From Corella eumyota (taxonomy: Eukaryota; Chordata; Ascidiacea; Phlebobranchia; Corellidae): DNA of 64,000 nucleotides. This document shows, in pieces, positions 51,629 to 63,396 of this stretch. The stretch covers positions 6,952,501 through 7,016,500 of the forward strand of contig OY720097.1 in NCBI GenBank assembly GCA_963082875.1, given 5' to 3'. A program made the position numbers and the translations under genes. The notes below the pieces were generated by a model. The model did no database searches and was not told the DNA's origin. It saw only the letters and a list, made by a program, of their open reading frames with translations. Position 1 is the stretch's first letter. Every line of letters begins with the position of its first letter.

Positions 51629-53944
51629 ATGAACATAAAAAACAGCTGGATAGTTGGTTGGGTTAAAAATATATGTTTGCTACTTTTTCTTTGTATACTA
51701 TTTATTGCAGTTTCAGACTGTGATGTTTGTTCAAATGATTGTTCCACAACTTCTCAGCATATAAACACTAACCAGAACAATAACATAAAATGTCGAATGC
51801 AAAACACTAGCTGTTTTAACATAACTAGATCTGATAATTCTGATATTAATAAACCAGTCATCAAAAACCAATTCTGGTACTTGTACGATGAAGGGAAAAA
51901 AATTGCATTAAATATTTCCTGGGGTCCAAACCAAGAATCAACCATAAGTGAATTGAAGGGTTACAAAATTCTTTTTAAAGGAGAGAAAGGGGACTTCAAA
52001 AAATACTATTGTTTGCAGAACAATCTTAATTTTCACGATCATTCATTTGCAGAATTTTATTATGATTGTTATGGAAAGTTAGGAACAACGGAAATCAGTC
52101 CTGGAGAAACCATTAGAGGATTTATTTTTAATATTCCAGGCACAAAAAAGTCATCTTTTAAGATAAAGATACCTTCTTGTGAAGACAAAAGATTAGCCAA
52201 GGTTTTAAGTTGTGCTCCAGAAAAACAACTTTTTATTGTTATGAATAAAAACTCAATAAATTGTAAAAATGGTGAAGTCAATTTCAGTTACAATGTTCCT
52301 ATCAGTGTAAAATATGATTTTGCCTCCATATTGTTGCTTCAAAATGACAATGAGATTTCTTTCAACTCAAATTTGCCCTTAAGTTTCAACAACCACACAA
52401 TAAAATTAAATGGATATTATTTGCATCACAATTACACAATTCAAGTATGGGGTGGTGGATCCGGTCCTATCAGGGCACAAACCAAGTTTAATTTTGGGTC
52501 GTGCATAAAAACTCCAGAAACCAACTTGGTCTTGCCTATCGTTGTACCCTTAGGGGTTTTACTCTTTGTGGGTGTAATTGGTTTTATTATTTACAATTAC
52601 CATGCTCAAATATGGTCAACAATGAGGAATTGCCCTGGAATAACCTTGAAGCCCCATCTTAGAGAACGTTCAGTTCAGGTCTCAATTCCAGCTTCTGTTG
52701 ACCCCAATAACTGTAATGGCAATTCTACTTTAAATACGCCGTGGGAAGAAGTAATTAATGCTGAGCCATTATATCATGTCACATCTGCTTCTGAACCTAA
52801 CATTCCCGTTAAAGTGTTTATCGTATTTGTTGCTGACAATAGTTATCATACAAATGTTGTTCGGAAATTTGCAGAGTACTTAGATTCTGATCTAAATTTC
52901 GATGTTAAAATTGAACTGTGGGAAAAGCTTGAAATTATGGTAGACTATGCCACCTGGTTAGAAAATTCTTATAAAGAATCCCAAAAAATAATCGTAATCT
53001 GGTCGCCAGGGGCTAAAAAAAGATGGCAAGAAAAGGGCAATAATTCATACATCTCCCAGGACTTATTTACTCCAGTAATAATTGACATTAAGCGTGATTT
53101 GTACATTAAAAACAACCGTAAAAAGTACTTTTTTGCATACTTTGACTATTGCTCAGCTAAGGATGACATACCTAGTGATTTTCATGATTATTCAACCCGT
53201 ACTTTTAACTTAATGAAAGGGTTTGAACCACTTTACTTCTATTTGAAAGACATGGAAATGTTTCAAAAGGGCGAAGATAAAATTCAAAAAAAGGTCAAGT
53301 TTAATTATTACGGCAATCCACAAATTAATCGTTTTGGCCCCTATTTGCAACAAACAATATTAGAGGCGGTAAAATTTGCTCAAGAAAATGAAGACTGGTT
53401 TAGTGATTACAAGGAGAAAAATCTTGCAGAACAACTAGATGTTCCTGAAATTGATGATGCACACTATCTGCAAGAAATAAGGATGAAAATAAAACCTCCT
53501 TCTCCCATTTTAAGAATTCAAACTCAGCCAGAGGACACAAGCAGTTCATATTGTGTGTCAAATTTACAAAGCTCTAACCTTGGTTCTTCGTTTATGTGCT
53601 CAAGCTTCTGTAAGAAAAATGATTTGTCTTCAACTGAAACAAATGAATCAAGTATTACCACAGTAAAGGGATTGTTGTTAAATCAGCAATTACATTCATT
53701 AACTGAAGAAGAAAGTGACCCTTCAGAAAATGTTTCTCAAATAGACGAAATAGAAGAAAATGACGAAGAACAATCTTATAGTTTGCTACAACCGGAGCTT
53801 TTTACATCGCGTGACTTTCAAAGCGGCGATAATTCTCAATCAGATTTTGAATCAGAATCTTATTTTCCGATTTTACGTCCTCCAGTTGACTTTGAAAGCA
53901 ATCCCTCTGAAGTACTTCAAAACATTAACAACTCTTTTGTATAA
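51629..53944 (+). CDS. Interleukin-17 receptor-like protein (SEFIR domain), intronless coding region
   Basis: One open frame of 771 residues. A hydrophobic signal segment (about 13-30) comes first. The ectodomain (to about 298) has scattered Cys and N-glycosylation sites and a fibronectin-like ALNISWGP. A membrane helix spans about 300-323. The SEFIR domain (about 393-545) shows KVFIVFVADNSYHTNVVRKF, VKIELWEK, WLENSYKESQKIIVIWSPGA and the later YFFAYFDYCS and FNLMKGFEPLYFYLKDM. A long acidic/Ser-rich tail follows. SEFIR domains recruit ACT1 (TRAF3IP2) and lead to NF-kB and MAPK signalling. IL-17 ligands and a receptor have been reported in Ciona; which vertebrate receptor this matches best I cannot say. 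Vertebrate IL17R genes have many introns, so the uninterrupted frame is unusual. Confidence 0.92.
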   Translation: MNIKNSWIVGWVKNICLLLFLCILFIAVSDCDVCSNDCSTTSQHINTNQNNNIKCRMQNTSCFNITRSDNSDINKPVIKNQFWYLYDEGKKIALNISWGPNQESTISELKGYKILFKGEKGDFKKYYCLQNNLNFHDHSFAEFYYDCYGKLGTTEISPGETIRGFIFNIPGTKKSSFKIKIPSCEDKRLAKVLSCAPEKQLFIVMNKNSINCKNGEVNFSYNVPISVKYDFASILLLQNDNEISFNSNLPLSFNNHTIKLNGYYLHHNYTIQVWGGGSGPIRAQTKFNFGSCIKTPETNLVLPIVVPLGVLLFVGVIGFIIYNYHAQIWSTMRNCPGITLKPHLRERSVQVSIPASVDPNNCNGNSTLNTPWEEVINAEPLYHVTSASEPNIPVKVFIVFVADNSYHTNVVRKFAEYLDSDLNFDVKIELWEKLEIMVDYATWLENSYKESQKIIVIWSPGAKKRWQEKGNNSYISQDLFTPVIIDIKRDLYIKNNRKKYFFAYFDYCSAKDDIPSDFHDYSTRTFNLMKGFEPLYFYLKDMEMFQKGEDKIQKKVKFNYYGNPQINRFGPYLQQTILEAVKFAQENEDWFSDYKEKNLAEQLDVPEIDDAHYLQEIRMKIKPPSPILRIQTQPEDTSSSYCVSNLQSSNLGSSFMCSSFCKKNDLSSTETNESSITTVKGLLLNQQLHSLTEEESDPSENVSQIDEIEENDEEQSYSLLQPELFTSRDFQSGDNSQSDFESESYFPILRPPVDFESNPSEVLQNINNSFV

Positions 53945-56240
53945 CGTTGTGTTTGTATTTTCTATGAAATTTGTTAGTGTTTGAACTATCCTCTTCGTGG
54001 AAAAAGTGGCTTCTATATATTTTTTTGTATATATTATTATTCTTGATATTAGAAGGTCGACTTTACGACTTAAACGTAGAGTAACATCAGTTACCCAAGC
54101 CCTGTATTGAGTTGCCTTTGGTGGTTAAAAATATTATGGGTTATAATTGCCCGATAATTAAACTGCTAATCAAATGCCGGTTCAGCAGAAGTAGTTCATA
54201 AAACCCGTGGGGATCAAACCTTAGATGGTATAGAGAAAGTAACTGCCATAACACATATGAAAAAGAACATTTGTGATATAACGAACACTTTAAATAGACG
54301 TTACAAAAGTTTAAGTCGTTGATTAAGATTGTGTTTTATTAAGGTATGGGGCAATATTATTTTAAGTTTTTATATAAAAACTTTTAGGCTTTATAAGCTT
54401 TTTTAAACATGAACTTCTTTATTATTACCAAAAACTATTTTACCAATAGTAAAATTTTTAATGTATTTTCTTATGCTATTTTACTTTTAAAATGTTTCAA
54501 TATTTTAAATCGCTTATGGTTTTTGAACAACTATGTACCCTGATGGTCCTTGCAAATTTTATTTTTACAGTAATAGATCTTTGAAATATGTATTTTTATA
54601 TTTTAACATCAAACGACTATATATTTAATGAAAGGGGATTGTAAGTGCAATTACATATTGTTCTTGTTACTTTTACGGTTCTCGCATATTATTTCTTTTG
54701 CGGGTCTAAATTTTTAGAGGAATGTTATCTACAAGTGATCCAACATTTTTTATTAATAAATCAAATAATATTTTTATATTTGCCATTTCAAATTTTTCTT
54801 TTTAATTTTTTTTTTAACTTTTGTACAGTTGTAAATCATTATTGTTTTTCTTTTAAAGAGCAAGATGTAAATAAACTGCACAAAATTATTCTTTTCAAAA
54901 CCTATTTGACAATAAAACAAATAAGGGGATTTTTATGCACTGTTTGCAAAATAAAGTGCCCATTACTTATGTATTGCATTTTGTCATTTAACTTCTTCCG
55001 TGATATTTTAATCAACAAAGAGTATATCAGTTACCTCTAAACTAGCCTAAACATGACTTTAAGAGTATTGGTATTATTGATTATTATTGCCCGGTATTCA
55101 GGCCCAGTATTTTGGGTAAGTAGAAGTTAAAATCGTTTTTAGGCCCCTACTAAAAAGTGGTACGACATGGCTATAGTGGTACTAAAAAGCCACAATGTTG
55201 CAAAGCCAATTGCTTTTACCATTACACCATTTCTACAGCATGAAGCGCACTTCTTTAAATTTTTTTTAATATACATTTAATTTGTTGTGACGATACATTT
55301 ATTTAACAAGTGGATATGTGTGATTAATTAAAATTCTATATAATTTTAAAAATTAAACTTAAACCCGATAACATTACATTTTTTTGTATTTATATTACGC
55401 CGCAATTAAACCTAGCTCTAATTGTTAATTATTGGCTCCGCAAAAGTTTATACTGTTTATATAGCCTTACTCACGGGTGCTACAGCATAAGAGCAACAAG
55501 GTAGAGTTACTTAATTAATTTTTTGTTTGTTATAAGTCAATAGTCCATTGCGAGAAAGCTTTTGTTATAAGACAATTTAAGTCTAGTTAATTTAAATATA
55601 AGTCATTAATTTTGACATTCTTGAATTTCAAGAAATGTCCGTGTTTGGTATTTTATTTAAAAAGTAATTAAAACGCTAGTTTTAATTGTTTATTTATATA
55701 AAATTCAGTTGATTGTAATTTTGAACTATAAATAACATCCGCTTATTTTAACAGCTAAACCATAAATATTAATCTTGCATTTAGTTAGCTCAAATAAAAT
55801 GTTATATAGTAAAGTTTAATGTTATTAAAATTAGATTATATTATTTTATTAAAGCTTAACCAAAATGTAGATTTTAATTACCTAAAAAATCCCTCTTTAA
55901 CTCTGTTTACACAAACTAAAAAAAGAGTAAACAGGTTAAACATACAGTTAAACACAATTTAAATCTTATAAAGAAACACAAAGTTAGTAAACCTCATTTT
56001 CAGTCTACAGCATTAGGCAAGTTTTATCTAAAAGGCCATTTTATTCTTAACCTTAGGGATCGGCGTTTAAATTACGTTACTAATTTCAGTAACTGTAATA
56101 CAACACAAAACTATTCAATTATCATTTACAAGGAGTTTTTGTTAAGTATGGTAATTGATATAAGCCTATGCTAGATTCTTTAAAGAAACTTACTTTTTAC
56201 ATTATTTGGGGTGAACAAAAAATGCATTAACAAGAGAAAA
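53945..56240. other. Spacer between the IL-17 receptor and the NXPE pair
   Basis: AT-rich, with a SINE at 54015-54235. Weaker, reverse-oriented SINE-head fragments lie near 55190-55245 (caattgcttttaccattaca) and 55430-55500 (gccttactcacgggtgctac). The open frame at 54645-55040 is low-complexity and not believed. Nothing else was recognised. Confidence 0.45.
54015..54235 (-). mobile_element. tRNA-headed SINE downstream of the IL-17 receptor
   Basis: Reverse copy of the family found in the cyclin H introns. It has the T-rich end with gtatatattattattcttg, aaggtcgactttacgacttaaac, gagtaacatcagttac, a ataattgcccgataatta core and a head ending ccgtggggatcaaacc. It is probably inside or just beyond the receptor 3' UTR. 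Confidence 0.7.
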
Positions 56241-56721
56241 TGCGAAGGTTGTACTACAAAGGTTTAGGGCTAATATTTTGCATATCGACATTAATGTTAA
56301 TATGCTATTATAAAATAACTAATGATAAATACATTTTACGAGTTATATTTTTATGATGAAGTAAAAAAACAAAAGTCAGCGTTTTATGGATTACATTTTC
56401 TAAAATCGTATGGTCAAATAGTTAACAGTTCTCAGTTGAGAACAGACAAATACACTGGCAAAATTTTGGATTGGACAATATATTTTTCCGAACTAAGTAG
56501 AAATCTAGCACTTGTAAAAAAGTTGAACCCAAAGTTAGATGCTAATTTAGCAACCTGTGCAAAATATACGCAAGTTATTGTTGACAGTACGGAGCAATAT
56601 AAAAGAGGCGACCAGTTTAAAGCGGTTATTCAAGCAAAGGACTGTAACAGGATCATAAAAAACTTTGGTGGTGATTATTTTCTTTCTAAGCTAACATACG
56701 AAAATTCAATCCTTGAAAGAC

Positions 56722-57185
56722 TGTAGCTTATTTTGGATAAATCCACATAAGTTAACTTTTAATTTTATAAAAAAACAGTTTTTGATGTTGATTTGAAATG
56801 GAATTGTTATTTATTTGCTGTCAAGCTTTGGCGTATTTTTCCTTTCTATTTAAATAATAAGTTTCAATGCTTTAAACTATAACTTGTTTATCGAATTTGC
56901 GGGTTATTTAACAACTCTTTTTACATGGAAACTCTAACCTCGTTTTTCTGGTATTGAATTATTTTCCAACGATTTATTTCTACTTTTTATTAAGTGCAAA
57001 TGTTCGTTTTAAAAATAGTCAGGCGATTTCGTTCTTCTGAACGGACGCCACCCAATAAACATGGATTTAGACATTACTTAAATTCAGCGTTTATTTCCGT
57101 AAGAATTAGCCAGAATTATATATTTTTGTAAACAACCAACAACTAAAAACTGTTACTAAAATTAAGTAATTAATAATTCGCTACA
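56722..57185. mobile_element. 464-bp insertion with 6-bp inverted ends, family unknown
   Basis: Absent from the intact NXPE copy. It starts TGTAGC and ends GCTACA. AGAC occurs on each side (56718-56721 and 57186-57189) and only once at that place in the intact gene, so it looks like a 4-base target duplication. It is AT-rich with no coding capacity. The short ends fit a small DNA element; I cannot name it. Confidence 0.55.
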
Positions 57186-57238
57186 AGACCAAGTGGTATT
57201 GCGGCTCAAGTTACTGATCATTCAAATGGAACGTATAC

Positions 57239-57861
57239 TGTAGGATCTAATACACTACTACTATGGCTTAAACAATTATTAAACTCCAATAGAGTACGCT
57301 GTAAAGATAAGCATCGATAAGAAAGCCACACTTAATTAAAATACACAAAATAGTCGTGTTAAATCAAACTCGCTAACTTATTACCAAAACCTGCCCAAGG
57401 ATTCAATCTACCAAATGTAATCTGTACAAGCGGCTTTTAATCAGAATTGAAACTACAGGAAATGCGAAATAAATGCGACACAAAAATATGACATGAAACA
57501 CAAACTATAAAGTATATAATCAACAAATTAAGTATAAAAGCGAAAGTCTAATTGTGTGTTAAACCTTACTTCGACCTTACTTATTTATGAGTTTTTACGT
57601 CCAGCGAACTGACCAAAAAGCTATATTGCCAGTTATTTAAAGCGAAATAAAATAGGAGAAAGCGCATACAAACAATAAAGAAAATACAAAGCATTATCGA
57701 TAAACAGAACAACAAATGCGTCATAAATGACGATGGGGAGTGAAAAATCTCCCGCAGCTGGGATCAAGCCGAATGATTCAGCGTGAAACGCCGAAGCTCA
57801 CTAAAAGTGACCTCCCGCTAATAAATCATTTCAAATTTTTAATAAGATCGATAATGGACAT
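57239..57861. mobile_element. 623-bp insertion in the NXPE pseudogene, possible Pol III-derived part
   Basis: Bounded by AACGTATAC (57230-57238) and AACATATAC (57862-57870); the intact gene has this site once. No inverted ends are visible. On the minus strand, about 57825-57725 contains a tRNA-like stretch (gtgagcttcggcgtttcacg ... cggcttgatccc), so a second type of SINE may be part of it. Family unknown. Confidence 0.45.
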
Positions 57862-58619
57862 AACATATACAATTTCAGCTAAATTATTGTTTGAAGGTAT
57901 GTAGATTACGTAGCGTTGCTAAATTCGCAAGCAAAGTGCGTATAACACAACCAAACTAATGTAAAACAATACGCGCAAATGTATATATAAGAATAACAAA
58001 GTGAAACAATATAATTTTGGTATATCCAAACGTAAAAAAACTTTTGTTACCCCGGCACAATCTTAATAAGTTTGCTGCCTGTTTGGATTTTGTTTTGTCC
58101 TGGTAAATCATCTTATTCAAGGTATGATACAGCTGTGGAAGTTTGAGTCTTGGCGATAAACGAATTTGCAAGTTAGAAGACAAGTTGACTTCAGGTTTAC
58201 CACATCGACCTAATGGTTTCTTTTTAAAGGGTCAGTGGTGGTCACTGAAGTGTAGGTGTAGTATAAAGTCATTAAGCGAACTAGATAAATGTTTACAGAA
58301 CAAAGTTATATATTTTATAGTTGATTTTACATCTAGGCATTTTTTTACGTTAGTTATGCATCGTTTATGTATGACACTTGAAGGTCCCGATTCAGGTACT
58401 GTATGGCAACAACCTAAAGTGTCTCGCATTCATAAGAACAATATCACGATGAACTACGGGGCACATGTGCCTTCTTTACAAAATCCGGGTCCACCTTCAA
58501 GTCGACCGTACTTTAATGACCAGTTTGATTAACTTAAAGGCGGCAAAAATGTTTACATAAAAATGAATTACGGCCCACACGTTTATTTTTACGAACCTTC
58601 AGTGTACATACACCGTTTG

Positions 58620-58686
58620 TTTTTTTTGTTTTTTTTTTGTTTTTTTTTGTATATATCTTTATCCTCGATGTGGGAAAGTCGAATGC
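58620..58686 (-). mobile_element. 5'-truncated SINE fragment in the NXPE pseudogene
   Basis: A T-rich run followed by gtatatatctttatcctcga and gtgggaaagtcgaatgc is the reverse complement of the end of the SINE family found at 42862. Only the last ~40 bases and the A-tail are present. It replaces about nine bases found in the intact gene. Confidence 0.75.
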
Positions 58687-58886
58687 TTCAGAGACGCTTT
58701 AAAACGTTTACTTGATAAATACCCTGACACACAAGTTATTATTAATGGAAACAACGTACTAAATTGGGCCTATGAATGGCTTGGAAAACGCCAAGACATG
58801 TTAATGTATAATATATTTAAGGAAATGAAATCAGTTAAGTTTATAGATTTGTGGGATTTTGGCACGAATTGTGGGATTTTGGCATA

Positions 58887-59917
58887 ACAAGGTGAAGCGT
58901 AATGCCTATAGTTTTTTGAAATAATACTAGGCCACAAAAAGTTTTATTTTGAAGCCTATTTATTCTATTGCTTGACAATAAATTACTATTGGACTTTAAT
59001 ATCCTGTTTTACTTCCCTGTGATAAAAGAAAAATGTGATTTAGTGTAATTTAAAATATAAAGTTGGTATTTGGGGCTTGGTTAAGTAATGAGTTTCAAAT
59101 CGAAGTACATATAAATGGTTGGAAAATTAAAACCGTGTAAACAACATTTAGTAACAGTTACAGATAATATACAACAGTGACCTATCAGTAATTAATTTCA
59201 TGAGTTACGTTTTTATTCACCACATTTCTGTGTTATATACAATGCTTCACGGTTAACTTATTTTTGACCAATGCTTTAGAATCACACGAGAAAACGATTA
59301 TATATTTTTTGCTAAACAAAATTAGAAAAGGGGGCGTTTACATTATTCTTTAAGAATAACGATGTCTTTAGAATATTAATTTAAGTAACTCTTTTCAGTC
59401 CGATTGTCAAATTTTGTAGCGGGCTAACAACTGGGTTAACTTCAATTCATTTTTTGTTTGGCTAGGGGAATTTTGCAGCGCTTAAAATCTATTGTTAAAA
59501 CGTAACGGTTTCTCTAAGATATGGGTAAGGTTTTAGTCTAGCACAAATAAAGGTGTATTTAAATCTAGTTCATTCAAATGTGAGACGTGTTAGGTATTTA
59601 TGTTCGTTTGAACTTAAAAATATTTTATTGTTTAATTTAGATAGTTTAAGACCCTGGTTTTTTGTTTGTTTTTTTACAGAAAATAAAACTAGGTAATTAT
59701 TAACTACAATTCCATGTGCCTTTTGTTTCAAAGCTGGAAGAAAAATATTGGAACATAGTATTTCAATTTGCCTAGGTAGAAAAATATAGTAGAAGTGTAT
59801 TGCATGATTAAATTAAAATTAAATAATATAAGTGATAATTGCTAGGTGGACCATATGCCTTAAAGCAAGTTCTCTTGTATTATCTAGAATGAACAAAAGA
59901 TACTTTAACAAGAAAAA
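58887..59917. other. Spacer upstream of the intact NXPE gene
   Basis: AT-rich. It should contain the promoter of the intact copy. The ~40 bases before the start codon resemble those before the pseudogene (56205-56240), so the duplication included some 5' flank. No TATA box or other gene was seen. Confidence 0.45.
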
Positions 59918-62039
59918 ATGCGAAGGTCGTATTTTAAAGTGTTAGGCTTGATATTTTGCTTGTCCACATTGATGTTAATATGCTATTATAAAATAACCAG
60001 CAATGAATATGAACAAAAATACAAGTTTTATTTTTATTCCGAAGTGAAAAACCCAAAGTCAGCGTTTTATGGACTACATTTTCTGAAATCGTATGGTCAA
60101 TCGGTTAACAGTTCTCAGTTAAAAATAGACAAATACACCGACAAAATTTTAAATTGGACAACATATTTTCCCAAACTAAGCAGAAATCTAGCACTTGTAA
60201 AAAAATTGAACCCAAAATTAGATGGTAATTTAGCAACCTGTGCGAATTATACGCAGGTAATTCTTGATGGCACAAAGCAATATAACGTAGGCGACCAGTT
60301 TAAAGCGGTTATTCAAGCAAAAAACTGCAACGGAAATAAAAAGAACCTTGGTGGTGATTATTTTCGATCTAAGCTAACATACGGAGATTTCATCCTTGAA
60401 AGACCAAGTGGTATTGCTGCTCAAATTACGGATCATTCAAATGGAACGTATACAATTTCAGCTGAATTATTGTTTAAAGGTTTGTTGATCAATCCATGTG
60501 GTGTGTACAGGAATAAATACATGTATGTACAGAGTATAAATACATATACGTATAAGAATAATCAAGTCCAAAACAATATAATTTTGACCTAGCTCTTAAA
60601 ATATAGGAGTGTTTTACACGAACCTAAGTTTTATGTTGTCATGTTTGTTTTATAAATTATTGATCTAAGCTACATTGTCCAGTGTTTGGATTGCTTAAAG
60701 TTGGTGCTGTAGATTACGTCTCATAAGAACATCGCAAACGATTTTTTGAATTTAACCACGACTTAATGTGGTCTACAATGTTTTACCAAATTTATCATTT
60801 TGTAAGTTTGGATTAAAAAGAGCATCTTATTCAAGGTATGATGCAGTTGGAGGTATTATTGGTTTCTTCTGTTGAGTCAATCAGCAATATAATATATGTT
60901 ACATCTGAGCGAGAATACAAAGGAGCTACTTATGAATGTGAACTTGAAACAGGGGAACTTGTGGAATGTAACGTCGACTTAACAGTTAATGAGAGGTTAC
61001 TAATTTTTAAATTGATTGTTGTTTATTTAAGTATTTAACATATATTTTAAATGATATTTATTACTCTAGGTACAAGAAAAAAGACCTGTGCGACTATACT
61101 CTGCCGAGAAATTTGGAACCTTGGTTTGCTGTGAAGCCCATATCTGGAGTATGTTCGCCCATAAAAAATGTTGTTTTCAAGCAGTCCAACAATGTTAATG
61201 GCGAACCAAGCTATGTCTTTCCAAACATAGACCCCATAGCAGGCTCAGGTTACACATTTTTTGTGGATGATGGAAAGTTAAATTCTGGCGAAATACAACT
61301 TTGCAATTTAGAGGACAATTTGGTATCAGGTTTTGCACAGCGACCGAATGGTTTCTTTTCGAAGGGTCAGTGGTGGTCACTGGAGTGTAGGCGTAGTATG
61401 ACGTCATTAGACAAACTAGATAAATGTTTACGGAACACAGTTATATATTTTATTGGTGATTCCACATCTAGGCAATTTTTTACCTTGGTTATGCAAAGTT
61501 TATTTACGACACTTGAAGGTCCCGCTTCAGGTACCGTTTGGCAACAACCTAAAGTGTCTCGCTCCCATAAGAACAACATTACGATGTACTACAGGGCACA
61601 TGGGCCCCCTTTACAAAATCCAGGCCCGCCTTCAAGTCGACCGTACTTTAGTGACCAGTTCGATCAACTTAAAGGCGGCAAAAATGTTTACATAATAATG
61701 AATTACGGCCCACACGTTTATTTTTACGAACCTTCAGTGTACATACACCGTTTGTTGGGTGCCAGAGACGCTTTAAAACGTTTACTTGATAGATACCCTG
61801 ACACACAAGTTATTATTAAGGGAAATAACGTACTAAATTGGGCCTATGAATGGCTTGGAAAACGCCAAGACATGTTAATGTATAATATATTTAAGGGAAT
61901 GAAATCAGTCAAGTTTATTGATTTATGGGATTTTGGCACGGTTTGGCCCTTAGAAACTGCAAATTTTCACCCATACCCGGATCCTTTAGAACAACAAGCT
62001 TCACACATATTTAGTCATATTTGTCCTAAGCTTAAATAG
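59918..62039 (+). CDS. NXPE-family protein (neurexophilin-like and PC-esterase domains)
   Basis: Three exons: 59918-60479, 60836-60995 and 61070-62039, about 563 residues, usual for NXPE proteins. A short cytosolic start and hydrophobic anchor (about 8-24) suggest a type II Golgi or secreted protein. The N-terminal part carries an immunoglobulin-like fold end (ITDHSNGTYTISAELLFKG ... LEVLLVSSVES) and LEPWF. The C-terminal domain starts at GSGYTFF and has GQWWSLECRR, then GDSTSRQ (about 370-376), the nucleophile motif of the PC-esterase/GDSL-like fold. MNYGPHVYFY and a late NFHPYPD (His about 541) follow, the probable catalytic pair. NXPE proteins are poorly characterised; recent work links mammalian members to carbohydrate O-acetyl modification, a link I give from memory. 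The tandem pseudogene lies 1 kb upstream. Confidence 0.88.
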
Positions 62040-63396
62040 GTTGCAGTTTTTGTTATTGTTCACTGTGATTTTTTAATTTAAAAAAAATATATTTGGCATT
62101 GTTTTTGTTTTTATTTCAGTTGGTTTATTTAAATTATGTTTTTTATTCTATATTTAAATATTTAGTTAAAAGTACTATTTACATAAAATCTAATATTGTA
62201 ACGTACTATAATAAGGGTAGTAGTAAAACTGTAGACTACTGTAAACATTAAACATTTTGAAAAAATTAAATTACCGGATATCACAACGAAGTTTTGTATT
62301 CCAATTCTTATCTTAGATTTTACAATCTTTTATTAATCAAATGATTATCACTAAGACAGTACATCACTGAATTAAAAAATATTACAGGCTGTCAAGACTG
62401 GATTGAAAAACCAAAAATTACTTTGTTAAAGATCAGAAGATGAATATATATAAAATAGAGAGATCGCCAACATTTATCTATTTTTATATTTTATTTTTGG
62501 TGGGAAAAACAGTTGGATTATGTAACTTATTGAATTTAAAAAATTGAAATATGGATAAATTTTAAACAATAACTTATAATTTGGTTTTAAATATTTATGC
62601 ATAGCTTTGACTTCTGTTACACAAATAGTTTACAATGTTGATTTTAATGTAGGTCACGTGTATTAAACAAGAGTTTTGACATAGAGGTGTGGTTGTAAGC
62701 GGTATTGCATAAGCACAGCCATATTTTTAAAAGTATACTTGGTTAAATACTATTTGAATTTTATCTATAGGTAAAAAAAATTAAAGGTATGGCCAAAGTT
62801 AAAAATTGTCTTATAATATTAATAGACAGATAGACGTCGTCTGTCGTTTTCGTTGATATCGATTAGATTTGGTAATGTGGTCAAAAAAGCCGTTACTACA
62901 TTCAGACATTGCTGCATTGTGCGAGCCATTTTCTGATTATTGAAAAAGATTTTATTTATTCATACAGCTGTTGTAATACAAAATGTTTTTGTTTTTTATT
63001 AAAAAACATATATAACTTTTCTTTTAGTTGTCATAGTCGTTACAACATTATAGTAGTTTATTTTATTTCTCCATTGTTAATCTTTAACTTTAGTTATCTA
63101 AATGCAATTTAAAATCATTATACAGACAGACAGACTTAAAACCAAAATTATGAAAAACAGTTAAAAAGATCATATTAACACTCAATTTCTTAATTAAGCA
63201 GCAAGGCTATTTTGTTTGTCATTAGTGTTATAAATTATAAAATGTATTAGATGCTATTTGTTATTAAAAAAAATTTAACGCAATTTTTTTTACAAGCCAA
63301 GTTTATTTTTGATTTATGAAATAACATGTAATCATATGACAATATGAATTTTTAGATAACTTTATTAGTTAAAAGTTAAGAATAAAAAGTAACAGA
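62040..63396. other. Spacer between NXPE and beta-adaptin
   Basis: AT-rich with no gene recognised. It includes the NXPE 3' UTR and the beta-adaptin promoter region. An acag precedes the adaptin ATG by one base, but the sequence before it is purine-rich, so it is a poor splice acceptor. Confidence 0.45.

Larger units (their letters stand above)
56241..58886 (+). pseudogene. NXPE-family pseudogene
   Basis: A broken copy of the gene at 59918. The start (MRRLYYKGLGLIFC) and signal-anchor helix are kept, but the frame shifts near 56325. A long piece (56322-56726) then matches the N-terminal domain. Two inserted segments (56722-57185 and 57239-57861) interrupt what is one exon in the intact copy. 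The middle of the gene is lost: the sequence jumps from the start of exon 2 (about 58120) to mid exon 3 (about 58150). A truncated SINE lies at 58620-58686 and the 3' end is cut off near 58886. The PC-esterase nucleophile motif GDSTSRQ reads VDFTSRH here, so esterase activity would be lost even in the open part. Confidence 0.85.

Noticed and set aside
54645-55040. 131-codon open frame downstream of the IL-17 receptor
   Set aside because: No ATG at its start, AT-driven Phe/Leu/Ile composition and no recognisable domain.
56722-57185. Solo LTR, because the segment begins TG and ends CA
   Set aside because: The ends form a 6-bp inverted repeat, no related internal sequence is nearby, and one copy is not enough to assign an LTR family.
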